This document shows, one piece after another, positions 36,290 through 49,544 of a stretch of 64,000 bases of DNA; position 1 is the first letter of the stretch, and every line of letters starts with the position of its first letter. The notes under the pieces are model-generated. The model had not been told where the DNA came from, ran no database searches, and saw only the letters and a program-made list of their open reading frames with translations. Source of the DNA: Lepeophtheirus salmonis (Eukaryota; Arthropoda; Copepoda; Siphonostomatoida; Caligidae); NCBI RefSeq assembly GCF_016086655.4, contig NC_052139.2:23254002-23318001 (forward strand), in the 5' to 3' direction. Made by a program: the position numbers and the translations under genes.

Positions 36290-37300
36290 TTTTTTTTTTC
36301 AATACATATAAATATATTCAAACTATTTTAATAACATGTTTACGTTGTCATTCCCGGTGTGGATTTCAGGGAGGGCTCTGTGCCTTTTTCAAATATTCAG
36401 AACAAAGAATTATTGATTCAATTTATTTCCAGGTGGTGTAAGATTGAACAGCCTATCTAATTAAAAAAAAAACAAAGAAAAAACAGCTTCTTAAATTACC
36501 AAGAGAGCGTGCCAAAATGTTGTCGTAGATAACTTGCGTACCCTGTATGTAAATGCATATAGTGTATGTTAGACTTTATTTAATATGTTGATATCAAATT
36601 AAATCGAATCTTCATATCCGTAGAATATGTCTACGTAAATCCAAGATGTCAATATTTCTTGGTATCAATGTCTTGTTTTTAATTATAGTTAATTTTCATT
36701 AATTAGAGCATTAATTGATACTGATGTATTTCTATTTAAATTAATTAATTAATCATACAGTGTAGGCAGAAAAACGTAACCTCGGGAGATGGATTTAGAA
36801 ATACATCAATAATTATATATTTTCAAAAATAGGGAAAAAAATATGTTAACAAAACTTGTAGACAAGTTAATTGCATTACTTTTTTCTCTAAATATGGCCG
36901 CTGCACTAGTTTGATTTTTCCAATTTTTATTCGAATTTCGATTACGGGAAGGGAGGAAAAGTTGCCTTGGGGTGTGGAAATAAACTGTACAAAATATATT
37001 TGCTTTACGATTTGATCTTCAGGTGGCATATTTTGTTAAAAGTTTTTGAAAAAATGATAATTTTCCCTTATTTTGGTTATATTTTTTCATAAATGCATAG
37101 ATTTTTTTAAATATACAATACTTGGATGTTAGAAGAATCTAGGTATACTATTTTCTAAACTTTTTCCTGAAATGGTATTTTATCGTGCAAAAAGGGAAAA
37201 TTCATACCAATTTTTTGATGACTCCCGTATACGCACACCATTTTTAATACATTTAAATGAATAATTTATATAGTAGGCCTCCTGGTCGATTGGCTGTCCA
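36290..37300. other. AT-rich intergenic stretch
   Basis: A 68-codon frame at 36823-37029 (minus) has no recognisable motif. Nothing else is seen. Confidence 0.4.
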
Positions 37301-37309
37301 GCCTTGAAA

Positions 37310-37590
37310 AGAACAGATACATCTTCCATCCATAAGAGGCAATTCACAACCTCCTTCGCATAATCAATTTACTTCCATGCCCCTCCAAAGTGCTAATTGT
37401 CCGAATATCTCGGAAAAGTCGAGGTCCCTCTTTTCCATATCTAATAATTTATTCTTCATTTTGCAAAGTTACTTTCTTATAATGAAAGGTTGCAATAATT
37501 GAACTTCAACCTTCCACTGTCGCTGTCTCCAATTTTGAGATAGAAAGAGAAACTGTGACGTGCGAGCAAACATGTGCAATCAATCCTTGT
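37310..37590 (+). repeat. Repeat family J, copy 2
   Basis: It aligns with 11570-11830: tccgaatatctcggaaaagt, ttgcaaagttactttcttat and ttttgagatagaaagagaaa. Confidence 0.65.
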
Positions 37591-38086
37591 AGTTTTTGTA
37601 ATTTCAGGCCGACCTTAGTTTGTGAAGAGCCTTAGATATGAACCCGATTGTGTGTGACTGAAATTTCAATCTGGAAATTGAATTTAGATTTAAAATATTC
37701 TTCAGGGACTTTGTTTTTAAGAAAATAAAATTCTTTTTAACCAACAATTTTTATAATAAAATATTTTATTTTTTTGAAAAAATAAAATTTTTTTAGGTGA
37801 GGCCAAGCTTCCTGTGTTGGGTATAGAGTGAATATAATTTGGAGAGCTTTTCCTGTTTTGAGAATGTTTTTACTGGGAATATAATCAAGGAAAATGATTT
37901 CGAAAATGAGGGAATCCATAGGAATAATAGAAGACATCAATTAGACTAGGAATTCTAAGAATCATATAATTATATGCCTATACAATATTTGTATATAGTA
38001 TTTGTAAGTAGATATATATTATTTACATGAATGAATCGAAATTAAGTAGTCCACATATAGCTTAAAATCTTTACACATGCATCCAT

Positions 38087-38278
38087 CTAATAAGTACACC
38101 TTCTTCCGAGTTGGGTCGCCTTGCACATTAGGCTATGCCTTTTTGTGTCGCCTTTGAAGTAAACCAAATAATTGTTCTGGTCATACCTTTTATGACTGCA
38201 TTTGTATTTAGGCATGTCATGTTTTAATATCTTACAACATGATTGGCAAGCACAATTCCTCATAAAGACGATTATGGC
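38087..38278 (-). other. Cys/His-rich reading frame, 63 codons
   Basis: It reads RNCACQSCCKILKHD, KYKCSHKRYDQ, YLVYFKGDTKRHSLMCKA. Cys and His are spaced as in a small zinc-binding module, but I cannot match a named one. No acceptor or donor is clear. It may be a relic of a transposon zinc finger. Confidence 0.25.
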
Positions 38279-38419
38279 TCATCTGCTCCTCTCTTTTGTT
38301 CTTATTAAACTTGCCACCAGTTCAAAAAAATCTCCAGGCCTGAACCATCATAGCATTAAAGACCAGTTAAATATGTCTCAGTACCATCTTTTTGCTTGCA
38401 GTGATATCATATAGTTGGA

Positions 38420-40400
38420 AATGTTGTTGTCCCATAAGTCGTCTCCTCCCACATATGAGGTGTATTTTATAATTGAATTAGGACAGGGACTATATTTCTT
38501 CCTTTTTTCGTTTTACAATATCGACTAACAGTTCCAATAGGGTCAGTTCATATAAAATTTGACCATATAGACTCCTGGTGAATCCTTTCATGTAGTAATG
38601 TTCATATATTTTTCGTTGAGAACAGTTTCCATATGTCCTCTTTTTTTTCCTTTTTTTTTTCATCTTTCAAACAAACTTTAGATATTAGTTTGTGTGAAAT
38701 GCCAGTCTGAGAGAATATAATTTCAATCGAATCTCCAGAAGAAATAAAGGCTATTGAAGAAGTTAGGATAGATTATATGTACGTATCCTTCAAATAATAA
38801 GAAACCTCCAGAACTGAATTCCTTAAAATTCGTAATGGAAGTGACCTATTTGCAGAATCAGAAATATTGTATAAATACTAATTTTATTTGTAATAATCGA
38901 TATCCTCATTAAAATTAATTACATGTCAATTCGGAGAGGGATCAATCAATATTTTCTGCTGTTATCACTCAACAAATAGAGTGGAATAGTTAATAATTAA
39001 TATGATATTAATAAAAATACAAATTCTGTAATATTCTTCGTAACAAAGCCAAATTAATTATTGGGAAATTCTCTATGTATTCATGAAAAATTTTCCTACA
39101 GAAAAAAAAAATGATGTTTGGCAATCTAATAAGTGGAAAAAACAATAGAAAGATGGGACTTCTGATCAATAAATACTTCAAAATTGAAAGTACACATTTT
39201 TTTTTTTGTATAGAAAAAATTATTATAATATTATGAATTAAAATCTTTTTCAATGTCAATCTCCAATTTTATCTGTCATTTAAATTATTGATTTCATTTT
39301 CTCGAAAGTTTCATGATATGAAGAGTGGTGAACCAAAACCTGTAGTAGCATGACCTAATTACAAAAATTTTATGGGATCAAGAAACGACAACTCAAAACC
39401 AATTTAGGATTTGCATAAATACTATACTTATCTATATTAATTACAGATAGGAAAATCGATCAATCATAATTAGTTGTTAATAGATTTAAATTTCAAAAAG
39501 TTAGTTACTCTCCGGTCTCAACTTATTTATGATTCCGTTTGTGTTCAAGTTGTATTTTGATAATGGGTCAAATAATAAAGGAAAAATGAATGCATTCGTA
39601 TTTAGAACTAAATAACCCTTGGACTAACATATCGGATTAGCTAGCAACTGAACTTCATTTACACTTAGTTGTTGAAGTACTTGCCTAATCACATTTTTAT
39701 ATGAAGCAAGGATAATTCAATCTGTATTAAATCTTTCACTCCATTTGAAATTTTATTAATACATATCAACATATGTACAAAGGAGATGGAAGGATTAAAG
39801 AACTCTGAAATTTCTTTATATATTACACAATTTCCAAGTTTCTAACTTCAATATCATCATTTCAGAAATTATGTTTATTTATTTACAATACCTACAACTC
39901 AACCAAATACATAGACTATCCTATCCTCCAATTCAAATGCCATATTAACTCATTTTGAAACAGCCTAATGAACATACTTATATCTACCAACCTATTAAGC
40001 GATGTATCTACGTGAAAAAGTAGAAGAATTCTTATAATAGGTTTATCGGATTTGTATATTAATAAATACCGTTCATTTTTCTCATTCTATTATGTATCAT
40101 GTAGTCTTGGATTCAAGTAGTATTCGAACTCGAAAAAAACTAGACTTCACTCAAGGTCACAAATTTCTGAAAATTAATCCAAAACAAAAAAAGATCGACT
40201 TTCCCTGAACTCAAATATTGTAAATGACAAATGATTGTAATAATTCAAGTAAAATTTCAAGTATCACAAATATATATATATATATATATGATTTATATAC
40301 TATGGGCTCTCCTTTCTTATTAAAAGGAGAGTTAATGTGCGGTGTGTCAACGTAAAAACAAATTCCAGATTAATTTTTTTTACATCATATATAAGTACGT
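38420..40400. other. AT-rich intergenic stretch
   Basis: An 83-codon Ile/Phe-rich frame at 39008-39259 (minus) looks like low-complexity chance. A TA microsatellite lies at about 40270-40290. No gene is recognised. Confidence 0.45.
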
Positions 40401-40404
40401 AACC

Positions 40405-40870
40405 GGTAATCTGGTCGTGAATATGTTCACAACGGTTATTTGTCCGAATAAATTTTCACCTCTTGGAAATTTTGCCGCATTGCATATTTGCCGCCTTTTT
40501 TAGTTATAGGTTCAAACTTTACTTTTACTCTTTAATGTTGAAGGTTATCTCAGCTATAAATCTGAACAATAAGAAAAACAGTAAATAGAATGAATCGTGT
40601 TAATAAAGATTCCAGATATGAATCACATATGTGGAATCATGAGTCTATTTCGAAAGGACTAATTGGCTATTGTTACCTCACACATAGCGATTATCTTAGT
40701 TGATGCTTCAAGAAATGTAAATGACTGCAACGATAGAAAAAAACGATTTTTTTATCGTTGAAAACTAAAGGTAAACTACAAATCTATAACATAAAATGGC
40801 GGTGAATATGTCATGTGGCAAAATTTTGAAGAGGGGAAAAGGTTCATGGCAAATTCACATTGAACTTACA
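40405..40870. repeat. Fold-back element with about 130-base inverted arms
   Basis: The left arm (40405-40545) contains ctcttggaaattttgccgca and tatttgccgcc. The right arm (40735-40870) contains its complement (ggcggtgaatatgtcatgtg, gcaaaattttgaagag). The arms agree at roughly three bases in four. The spacer is about 190 bases. Confidence 0.55.
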
Positions 40871-40999
40871 CATACACCCCAGTTTTCTACTGATATACTT
40901 GATACAGCTATGGGTTTTTTATAATAATTTGTGGGATGAATTAAGATACCCAAGAACCATATTTCAAATTCTTTTATTTGATTAGATCGACTTATATTA

Positions 41000-41150
41000 G
41001 GCACCTAATGTCTACAAGGTTCTTAATTCAATTGTATACCATAAGTCTTGTTCCTACCTGCCCCTATAATAATATGGTCATTCGGGACATATTTGACCTT
41101 TCTAAAAAAAATAAAGATATTTTTTTTTAAAGAGTCCCAAAGATTTGGCC
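41000..41150 (+). repeat. Repeat A 3' end followed by repeat O fragment
   Basis: acaaggttcttaattcaatt and cttgttcctacctgcccct match the 3' end of A. ctttctaaaaaaaataaaga then matches the start of O, as at 13960-14040. Confidence 0.5.
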
Positions 41151-41159
41151 ACAATTTTG

Positions 41160-43450
41160 TAACCCCCATAAAAAAAATATCCTACGTCTATGTGCCTTTG
41201 TGTCTCAGGGATTATATATTTGTATGATGTCATCACCGTTTTTTTGTTTTTTTAAAGATATCTGGAATTCCTTTTTTCCTATCTCATTTAATAAATATCC
41301 CTGTGTCAGATGACCAACAACTTTAATAAATTTAGGGATAATTTTTCAATTTTGTATTTTCCTTTGTGTGAATAAAATAGCTCGGGTTGAAAAGTGAAAC
41401 CACAATACATATTATGTGGAAATTATCGAAAACTTAAACTCGATCCAAATCAAAAAATTGGACTCGAATCCAACACTAATTCATGTGTTTCATATATTAC
41501 TTCAATGTTTTTGATGAACTTTTTTGTTGTACAGACTATTTTTGATAAAGTGTACTTTGTACACTTCATTTGCTTTTTTCGACGCTTGAATATTGCCAAC
41601 ATTATCTCGACTAGACGAAAATATTTGACACCTTAGAATAAGTACAAAATACATAGAATGCATGTGTGAAAAAAAAATATCATATTTGAAAAGATACAGA
41701 CATCACAACTAGGGGTTCTCTCCTGGGATATCAGAAATCCCGGATTTTTTTGTGGTTTTTGCACATGAAAGAAATACCGAATGAAAATCTTGCATGTACC
41801 GCATTTAATTATTTCCTTATATAAGGTGGCTCTATGTAACTCATTTAATGAAAAGTTGGAGACATTTAATTGAGGATTTCCTTCAGATAAAGTTTCTTTA
41901 CAATTTATTCTGCATTGCATGGACAAAACAAATGCCTGAATATGAATTATCTATAGCAAGTCAACTACTGAATATTAAATGGGGGGATGAGCGAGTCGTT
42001 TGTAAACAAAGCGACAGAGAGTGGTGGAGTCTTGCAGCAAAATATTACAACTCCCTAATTGATAGTATTATTTAATACAGAGTGTGACTAAATCTATTTC
42101 AAAAGGCAATGAAATAAGTTTGATCAAATATAAAAGTTTTTTTTTAAAATAATGATAGTACACATTTAAAGTTTTAAGTTTACAAATCATATAATTTGTG
42201 AAACCAGCCAAAAACTTTTTATTTAGAGTTTTAGGAGAGATAATAGATGTAAACTAAAAGATGCAAAATTTGGTTGAAAACATTTTTTTTAATTGTGGAT
42301 TGGCTATTCTGAAAAAGTTTAAATTTTTTTCCAGAATAAATCCGTTTTGAATTACTTTATTTCAACAAATTATGCCAATTCCTATTTTTGCATGGCACCA
42401 AATCTAATTTTAGATCTCTAGTTATATCATTCGTTGAGTTATTTGCCTCCAGAGAATTTTTCAAATATAAAATAATGAAAATGGAATGAAAAAATATTAT
42501 TTGTATCCTATAAATTGAAGCAATTCAATGATTTTCATAAATTGCACTTAAAAAAACCCTTTTGGTATATTGTTATTATTTTAATTTCATAAAATATTCT
42601 GCCAAGCCATTTTTTGCTAATATTTATTTTCAAGGACAAATAATGCGTTCCTTAATAAGTACTCCAGTGTATCATAACGACTGAATGTATTTCAAAGAAA
42701 ACTTTAGATCTAGACTGAGACCACGCCTTTCCTTCCGTTACTATTTCTACAGAATGATTACAATGCATTATAAAGAAGGAATTTATGTTTCTGCGAGGTC
42801 ATGGGGTAATATTACACTTTTAATAACACTATGAGAAACTAAATTTATCTTCAACTTTATACTTATAAATTATTTTGACATATTATTTCAACAACTGATA
42901 TGAATAGTGATTTTTTTTTTAATCCTTTATATAAAAATTTCTAAACAATATTCCAATTACAAATCAGTGAAAATAGGATATTCGCTTTATTTACTAATAT
43001 TAGTTTGTTTATTAAACGTTTGAGAGTGGTGTTGTGGACTATCTTATATATTTATATATTAGGTGGAGCACCCAGAATAACTCATAGTTATAAAAAACTG
43101 ACAAAGAGATAAACACACTTTGTTTTATTAAACTAGATAATTACGTACTCCCTTTTTCATTAGCTTTTTTAATATGATGCACTAAGCTGGAGCTACACAC
43201 GCCTACATAACACTCAAAAATAAGGTATCGACAAATTTTCAGACAGACAGACAAACTTTTCTAATATTAGTTTATTAGAGGATGCGTTATTAGGGAAAAT
43301 AATACAACTCCCTGAATGATATAAAAATATAAAAAGGTAACTCTCAAATTACTCACAATTTTTGAAATGAATAACAATTTATCAACAATTTTGTGTAGCT
43401 AATGGTTAGTATGTCATACTAAACTATGTAAAATATACTCAAAAAAGAAA
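41160..43450. other. Intergenic stretch without recognised gene
   Basis: Frames at 41394-41636 (plus), 41633-41926 (minus) and 41848-42075 (plus) have no recognisable domain. The last one ends in the small dispersed block gcaaaatattacaactccct, seen also near 34770 and 43280. Confidence 0.4.
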
Positions 43451-43459
43451 AGAGGATGT

Positions 43460-44010
43460 CTAGCAAAACTAAGAGTATCATATTAAAAATGAAAAATATC
43501 TGATCAGAATATAATCTGAATCAAGATTGCAAGCACTTTTTGAAATAAATAAAAATGTAGCAATGATGAGCTCAGCGATTAAGAATTTATTTACGAAGCA
43601 TCGGATTAAAAAACTGGATCATCTCATCTCTACTTCTTCCTTTTCTTTTCTTATGAGAACAAAGTTATTGACATGTATTAATTATCAATACTAAATTTTT
43701 AATATTCCATATTAATTATATTTAACATCAAAATAATATTTTAACGATTTAAATTGTCTACGAACGATAAAAAAATATTTTTTATTATTAAGAGAGTAAA
43801 TTCATGTTTTAAAAGAGAATAAAGAATCAATTTAAATTGAAAAAAAAATGTAAAAACAAGTCATATAATACTGAAAATCTGTGAGCAAATTTTTAAGCGT
43901 GCCCGTTACAAAATGCTATAGAAGAACTGATAAATTAATACAATTACATAACCTAACTTCAAAAGGCAAATAATTTATTGATCCTTTGTCAACAAATTTT
44001 GAAGATTTTT
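43460..44010 (+). repeat. Repeat family F, copy 1
   Basis: It aligns in the same orientation with 62180-62860. Shared blocks: gattaagaatttatttac, ggatcatctcatctctac, tcttatgagaacaaagttat, cgatttaaattg, attaagagagtaaat, and tacaattacataacctaact versus tacaatgacataaccttagt. Confidence 0.65.
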
Positions 44011-44189
44011 TTAAAATTATTAGATTTAAATAGTCTAACGTATATCCATATATAAAACCAGGCCTACAAAATTCCAAAATATTTAAAAAAAAAAAATGAT
44101 GTAATTCCAATATCAAGCATATCACATCTATGTCCCCATTTGTAGCGGAAGCACTTGAACCATGGCGAACGGGTTAGAGTATTTTGTAA

Positions 44190-44415
44190 TGAAAATAAGA
44201 TTTTTAAAAATTAGAAAGGGAAAAAGAGTTGTTGCTTGTGCTCTTTTTTTTCTTTTTTTTTATATTATTTAATACAGGATCGTGTTGTTAACTTCTCCCT
44301 CTGAAGTAAGTATTCTGCCCTATATTTGGTGTTGACTATTTTAAAAGATGCATAATAAAATAAATATTATTACAATATTTTCTGCCCAAAAACTTCCTTT
44401 AACCAATTAGCAAGA
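44190..44415 (+). repeat. Repeat family A, copy 5 (5' part)
   Basis: It contains ttagaaagggaaaaagagtt, gttgcttgtgctcttttttt, gttaacttctccctctgaag and tttggtgttgactattttaa. Confidence 0.6.
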
Positions 44416-44841
44416 GTTAATTAATTACCTATATATGCGTGTATAATTGCACAAGCGTGATTCAGAACAATTAAGAAGTTTAAATATTTATTTAGTTTAT
44501 ATATTCAAATATACATTAAGCTGTAAATCTTTAACAACAGTTTATGTTATGTCGTAATATTTATGTATGTATATTATATACATACTTTGAAAAATAATTG
44601 ATTGATAACATATACTCTTTATATTTGAATTATATAAAAAGATAATAATACACTTGTGACTTATCAACATTAATCCTTCAAAGGTTTCTTTTTTCTAAGG
44701 ATTGAACTTATTATTAATATTAAAATGATTAATTATTATTATTTGCTATTTATCTTTTCCGTAATTTTGTTTCACATCATACGTTGTTGTTGTTGTTACC
44801 CTTGGTATCCTGCCTTATCGACTTAACCATACGTGTTATGA

Positions 44842-44991
44842 TCACGGTGTACAAGTCATCCATGATCCCAGTTTTTCAGAGTCTACTTCTTCTGGGAACC
44901 TCTCAAGCCTCTGACCTGAAGTTACTATGTCTTTAATCTTGTAAACAAGATACATGGAGCAAATCAGACATACTTTGCTTTTTGCCTTCAT
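44842..44991 (-). other. 50-codon reading frame with CxxC motif
   Basis: It starts with ATG (MKAKSKVCLICSMYLVYK) and continues to ERFPEEVDSEKLGSWM. CxxC followed by RFP and W faintly recalls the start of a THAP zinc finger, but the closing Cys and His are absent. The block is less AT-rich than its surroundings. Confidence 0.25.
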
Positions 44992-45359
44992 GGTGACAAT
45001 TGCTGTTGATTTTTGAAAATTTGTTATTTATTGTTGAGCCTAAATTAATCCAGATTAATTTAAAGTCAACAATAATACGTCACTTACTATAAGTTCTAAT
45101 CAGTGAGTTAGCTATTCTTTCAAATGTATCAACTGAAATGAATTATAATATTTAAAAAACTTAAAACACAATTTGTCTCTGATTTGCACTATTCAAAAAG
45201 GAAATTTCTATTTTTTTCTAAAAGTCTAATTTTTCCCCATTAAAAACTAGGGAAGAAGGCCTTTTATTTTAAGATTTGAACTTTTTTTTTAAATGCTATT
45301 AATAATTACTTTTAGAGCAGAAATAACAGATAAGCAGAGTATTTGGCCGATTAAGAAAT

Positions 45360-46545
45360 TCTGAGCGCGCTCTCGCTCAATCACTAATTTTGTGAACAAG
45401 TTCTCGCTTGTTTTTAAAAGCAATGAGTACCGCTCATTTTTTCGCTCGTTTAGGAGTATTCGAATTTGACAACTCTTTATAATTACAATTAATTTCCTCT
45501 AATTTTTATTTATTATTTCTTCCTAAAATTGAAGAAAAATAGTGTACAAGAATAAATAAAACTTAATTATTAAAATTTTAAAGAAAAATCCATAAAATGA
45601 TGAATCCAATGTTTTAACTATTAAGTGTTTGATTCATTGACAAAAGTTATTTTTTTTTTAAATTTCACCTTTTAAACTCTAGCATCTATCTTTAAATAAT
45701 TCACCACTTTTAAAAAATACTCTCTCAACTGTAGCTAAGGACAGCAGTGTATAAATCAGCGGGTAACATTTTTGCTTAATTAAATTTAACGGCAATTCTG
45801 CCAAATATTCAAATATCTTTGAATGTAGTGGTTCATTAACAGTGTGTCTTAAGGTAATTTCAAGTGTACCATAGGATTTGGAACAACCATACATAATTTG
45901 CAATAGCTTATGATAATCTAAATAATTGGTTTAATTAAAGTAGATTGGTCAACAAATCTTTATTTTTATTTTGGTGCTCCTTGGGCACAAAAAGTGTGGA
46001 AATCACTGAATTAGGGACATGTTATTAAAATTTTCGTGTACTATCATTCAGTTAAGCCTGATAATTTGTTCAGTTTGATCTAAGGCTTCTCAAGTTTCTG
46101 AGCTTATACTTGCGTGAGATTTTGAAATCATATGCCAATTTAGTAAATGAAAATATTAAAAATTGTATTTCAGTTGGAAAAATTTGCTTATAAAAAAGAA
46201 AGATTTATCATCCAACGTAATCTCCACGCAAGAAGGAGCTTGGAGTGTCTATGAGGGAACTGATGTCTTCTTAGAGTGGCCAGCTATATGAGAGGCAAAC
46301 TCATCAACTGAAGACCGCAGAGAGCCACAGATACAACATACAAAAAAAAATCCAATAACTTCAACTGTCTTTTCTGAAATCTTTACATTTATTGTTTCAA
46401 TCTTTAATTTTTTTATGTTACCTCATAAGATGTAGGAACCGAAAAAGTGATAGAAATTTACATTAATGTGAGAAAATTTATCTCTCTTCTAAAGGGGCGA
46501 ATACACTCTCCTTCTCGCTCAAGAATTTTGAGCGGCACACACTAT
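45360..46545 (-). mobile_element. hAT transposon remnant
   Basis: The minus-strand frame 45903-45679 reads CYPLIYTLLSL, ATVERVFFKSGELFKDRC, the C-terminal dimerisation signature of hAT transposases (PL...L...PATS..ERVFSK.G). Part of the PATS segment is missing and a stop follows. At both outer ends (45362-45465 and 46495-46545) there are repeated gctc/gagcg motifs in inverted orientation, which may be the subterminal repeats. Between them a frame reads STVDEF-like residues without certain homology. The extent is inferred; the coding call is firmer than the ends. Confidence 0.5.
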
Positions 46546-46549
46546 TGCA

Positions 46550-47020
46550 TTGCAGATAAGAGACAAAAAATATACATTTACTATAGTGTGTTTCATATGA
46601 CGTCAGCATTGTTTTAGTAGCCATTTTAGGTGCCAAAATAATCAATTTTTATAAGAATTAAATCCTTTCTTTCCGCCAATATTGAGGAAAAAAGTAAATT
46701 TGAAATACTATAACAATTTTAACCTAATAAAAAGTGAGTTTTTTTACTTTATTATCTTCGATTGAAAATGAAATGGGAATAAAAAAGAAGTTTTCTCAGC
46801 TTATGATATATCTTCATCCCTTTAATTATGCAAAAATATTACAGAATGTTTATCAAAAGAAATATACGCGTGTAATATTATAAGACGGACTTTTATCTTT
46901 CATTCAAGTTTATTAGTTTAAGTATTAGTTTATTAATTAGCTGTAATAACTTCAAAAAGCTTACAACCTGACCCCAATAAATAAATCCCATTACTTACCT
47001 TAGTATTGATGATAAGAATA
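46550..47020. other. Intergenic stretch without recognised gene
   Basis: A tgacgtca motif occurs at about 46599-46606. Nothing else is recognised. Confidence 0.4.
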
Positions 47021-47022
47021 CA

Positions 47023-47114
47023 ATGGATGATATTGATAAGGATTATAATGTATTATATAAACCCAGAAAAGAAGGAGAATACAAAGTATTTAAAGCCCTG
47101 AATAGGGTGGATTG
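47023..47114 (+). other. Possible first coding exon
   Basis: It starts with ATG, reads MDDIDKDYNVLYKPRKEGEY then KVFKALNRVDW, and meets a consensus donor (g|gtaagc, phase 2). Codon content is protein-like, but no family or downstream exon was recognised. Confidence 0.2.
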
Positions 47115-47179
47115 GTAAGCAAAGAAAATCTATCGGATTGAAATATATTGATTTAATGTGCAGTAGCTGTTAAAGGTAT

Positions 47180-47832
47180 TGGAAAACGTGTTCAAGTTCA
47201 ATCTGTTGGCTTGGAGATCACCAAAGGAGGTCAAGGGGTGTTCCGTACAAAACATCCGTTCCAAACAATGGTCCTGGGGGTCGTGGAGTCTGACGGTAAC
47301 ATTATGTCTCCCTTCTTTTTTAATGGTGGGGAGAAAATTGGTCAGGAATCCTACTACAAGGTGCTTAGATTCACCATATCTCAAGGCCACCTACCCAGAG
47401 AACAACTATGTGTGGACTCAAGAAAGTAAACCCTCATACACATCGACCAAATGTCAGAAGTTCTGCACTGACAACAAGGCTGATTTTTGGACCAATGACA
47501 TCTGAACATCATCTTCGCCGGATTTGAACCCATTGGACTTTGTTGTGAGGAGAACTTTGGAGAGGGAGATTAACCGGACATCTCATCCGAACATGAACTC
47601 CCTGAAGGCTCCCATTGTGAAGCAGTGGAACAACTTGTCCGAGAAGTTCATCATCAACTCCTGCAAGGCTGTCCACCGCCGTGTGGAGCCTGTGACTGTT
47701 ACTGAGGGCGACCATATTGAGTGAACATGTTCACAAAGGCCGTGTTTTAAAGTTTTGTTTAAAAAAACTTCATAAATTATTAATATTTATCTAAAATCGT
47801 TCATGCAGTCCACGTTTTGCTTCCGAACCCAG
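47180..47832 (+). mobile_element. 5'-truncated mariner with 3' terminal repeat
   Basis: It is the same family as 31925-32768. Reading across frames: EITKGGQGVFRTKHPF, MVLGVVESDGNIMSPFFFNG, YLKATYPENNYVWTQE, SSSPDLNPLDFVVRRTLERE, NNLSEKFIINSCKAVHRRVE and HIE-stop at 47724. The Asp of the TQDG motif is Glu and the APSH is changed, so the catalytic centre is lost. The right end cttccgaacccag is followed by TA. No 5' terminal repeat is found. Confidence 0.82.
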
Positions 47833-47834
47833 TA

Positions 47835-49540
47835 TAAGTACGACGAATGACTAACAAGAAATTGTATTCCTGTTCTTTTGGAAACTTATGACATAGTTTA
47901 TGGATCAAAAATAATGAACTATCAAAGTAAGACGAGGGAATCGACAGCTGACAACTAAATATATAGTTTATGTTTATTTTAGCGAGGTATCGCCGTTGTA
48001 GGTATATACATTGTTTCAGTCAAAATTGGAACAAAAAATAACATAATTAACTGGTCGATATCATGATTTAAATTGGTTTTAGTCTGTTTGTTCTTCATTT
48101 GTATGAGTCAATAATCTTAAACTGATATTCATTCTCTTAAAAAGCTTTAGTAGAAGGGGGGATCTATAAAACAGACTTTAAGCCGATCATGACCAATGAT
48201 TTGAATTTTTTTTTTCTGATATGAAGCATGAGATTATTGATATTTCTAGGAAACAGCTTAGGAGTTAGAGTGGAAGGGATGAGAAGGTTTTGTTTGACCC
48301 CCTTTATTGTGTGTTTTTTTTTAGACGAAATAAGTTTTTTCCTAATTTTAAATGGAATTATCTTAGAAGTACTCAAGTTTTACATTTAAAACCACGTATG
48401 AGTACTCGTTTTCATGAATACTTATGTAAAACTATAAGTAATAAATTATATGTAGAGTTGTAGTAGACTCAATGTACTTGTACTCTAATTGTATAATTAC
48501 CACATATAAGAGCTTCCAGCAGTGCATCAAGGCTACTATCAGAGTTCATGGAGGATATATTGAAGATTAGAAAGGACAACACATATGTTAATATAATCAC
48601 AAAGTTCAGTTAATGTAGGTCCCCTCGTTTCTAAACTTATACTTGTTAAAAATTCAGATACGAAATGTCATGTTTTCAATTATAAACCTTGTATACTTAT
48701 GTAGATATTTGGGGGCATTATATAAAAATCCTTAACTCTCTTATTTTTTCTTTAAGACCCTAGCTATGTTTGGTATTTTTACATAATTTACAATATCAAT
48801 AAAGGAAACTTTGTCTTTATGTATCAATCTATTTCTGTAATACAATCATTTTTTATCCAAGAAATAACAATGTAGTCATGTTATTGAAATCTAGCATGCG
48901 TGTTTAATGTAGCATCAAGCATGCCGTCATATCAAAAAAGGAAAGTAAAATGGTATAAAAACGGGTTGTCAAAATAAATGAAATCTTGCAAGCGGTTAGA
49001 TGAATTAATATTTTATACAACTCTGGGAATAATTTAAATATGAGTGGAAGACTCATTTTTAACATCTAGGGGGATTTTTTTTTCAAGCCCTTAATATTAT
49101 TTTTTTCATTCCTGAGAAGAGAACATGCAAGTATTGAGCAACTACGTGTGAGTGTGCACATTAAAAATTGGTAGTAATAACAAAGATCTCTAAAATCGTC
49201 TATAGTATTAAAACAAAGTTTGTCTGTTATTCGAAGTCCAATATCTAGGATCAATAACGGCTTTGTTTGTGTTTCTGTTATCCGCATAATGAGCCTTAAT
49301 TTGCTAGCAAACAAGGCCTCCCTAGTTTTAAGAAAAAAATATAAGAGTTAAGCATTTTTCATTTTTGACTCTGAGTGATTCTGAGATGAAGCGCTCGTTG
49401 TCCCCTCAGCCCACCAATCATTTCATTCATTTTTTGCAAACATGTTTATGATATCTCAAATGTTACATATGAAAGAATAAGTATGAAAATACAAGGACAT
49501 AAGGGTGTTTGATATACCCTAATAAACCCTAAACTAAGTA
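47835..49540. other. AT-rich intergenic stretch
   Basis: Frames at 48164-48376 and 49066-49314 (both minus) have no recognisable motif. Nothing else is seen. Confidence 0.45.
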
Positions 49541-49544
49541 AATC

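Noticed and set aside
36223..36441. 72-codon plus-strand frame
   Set aside because: It is antisense to the mariner remnant on the minus strand.
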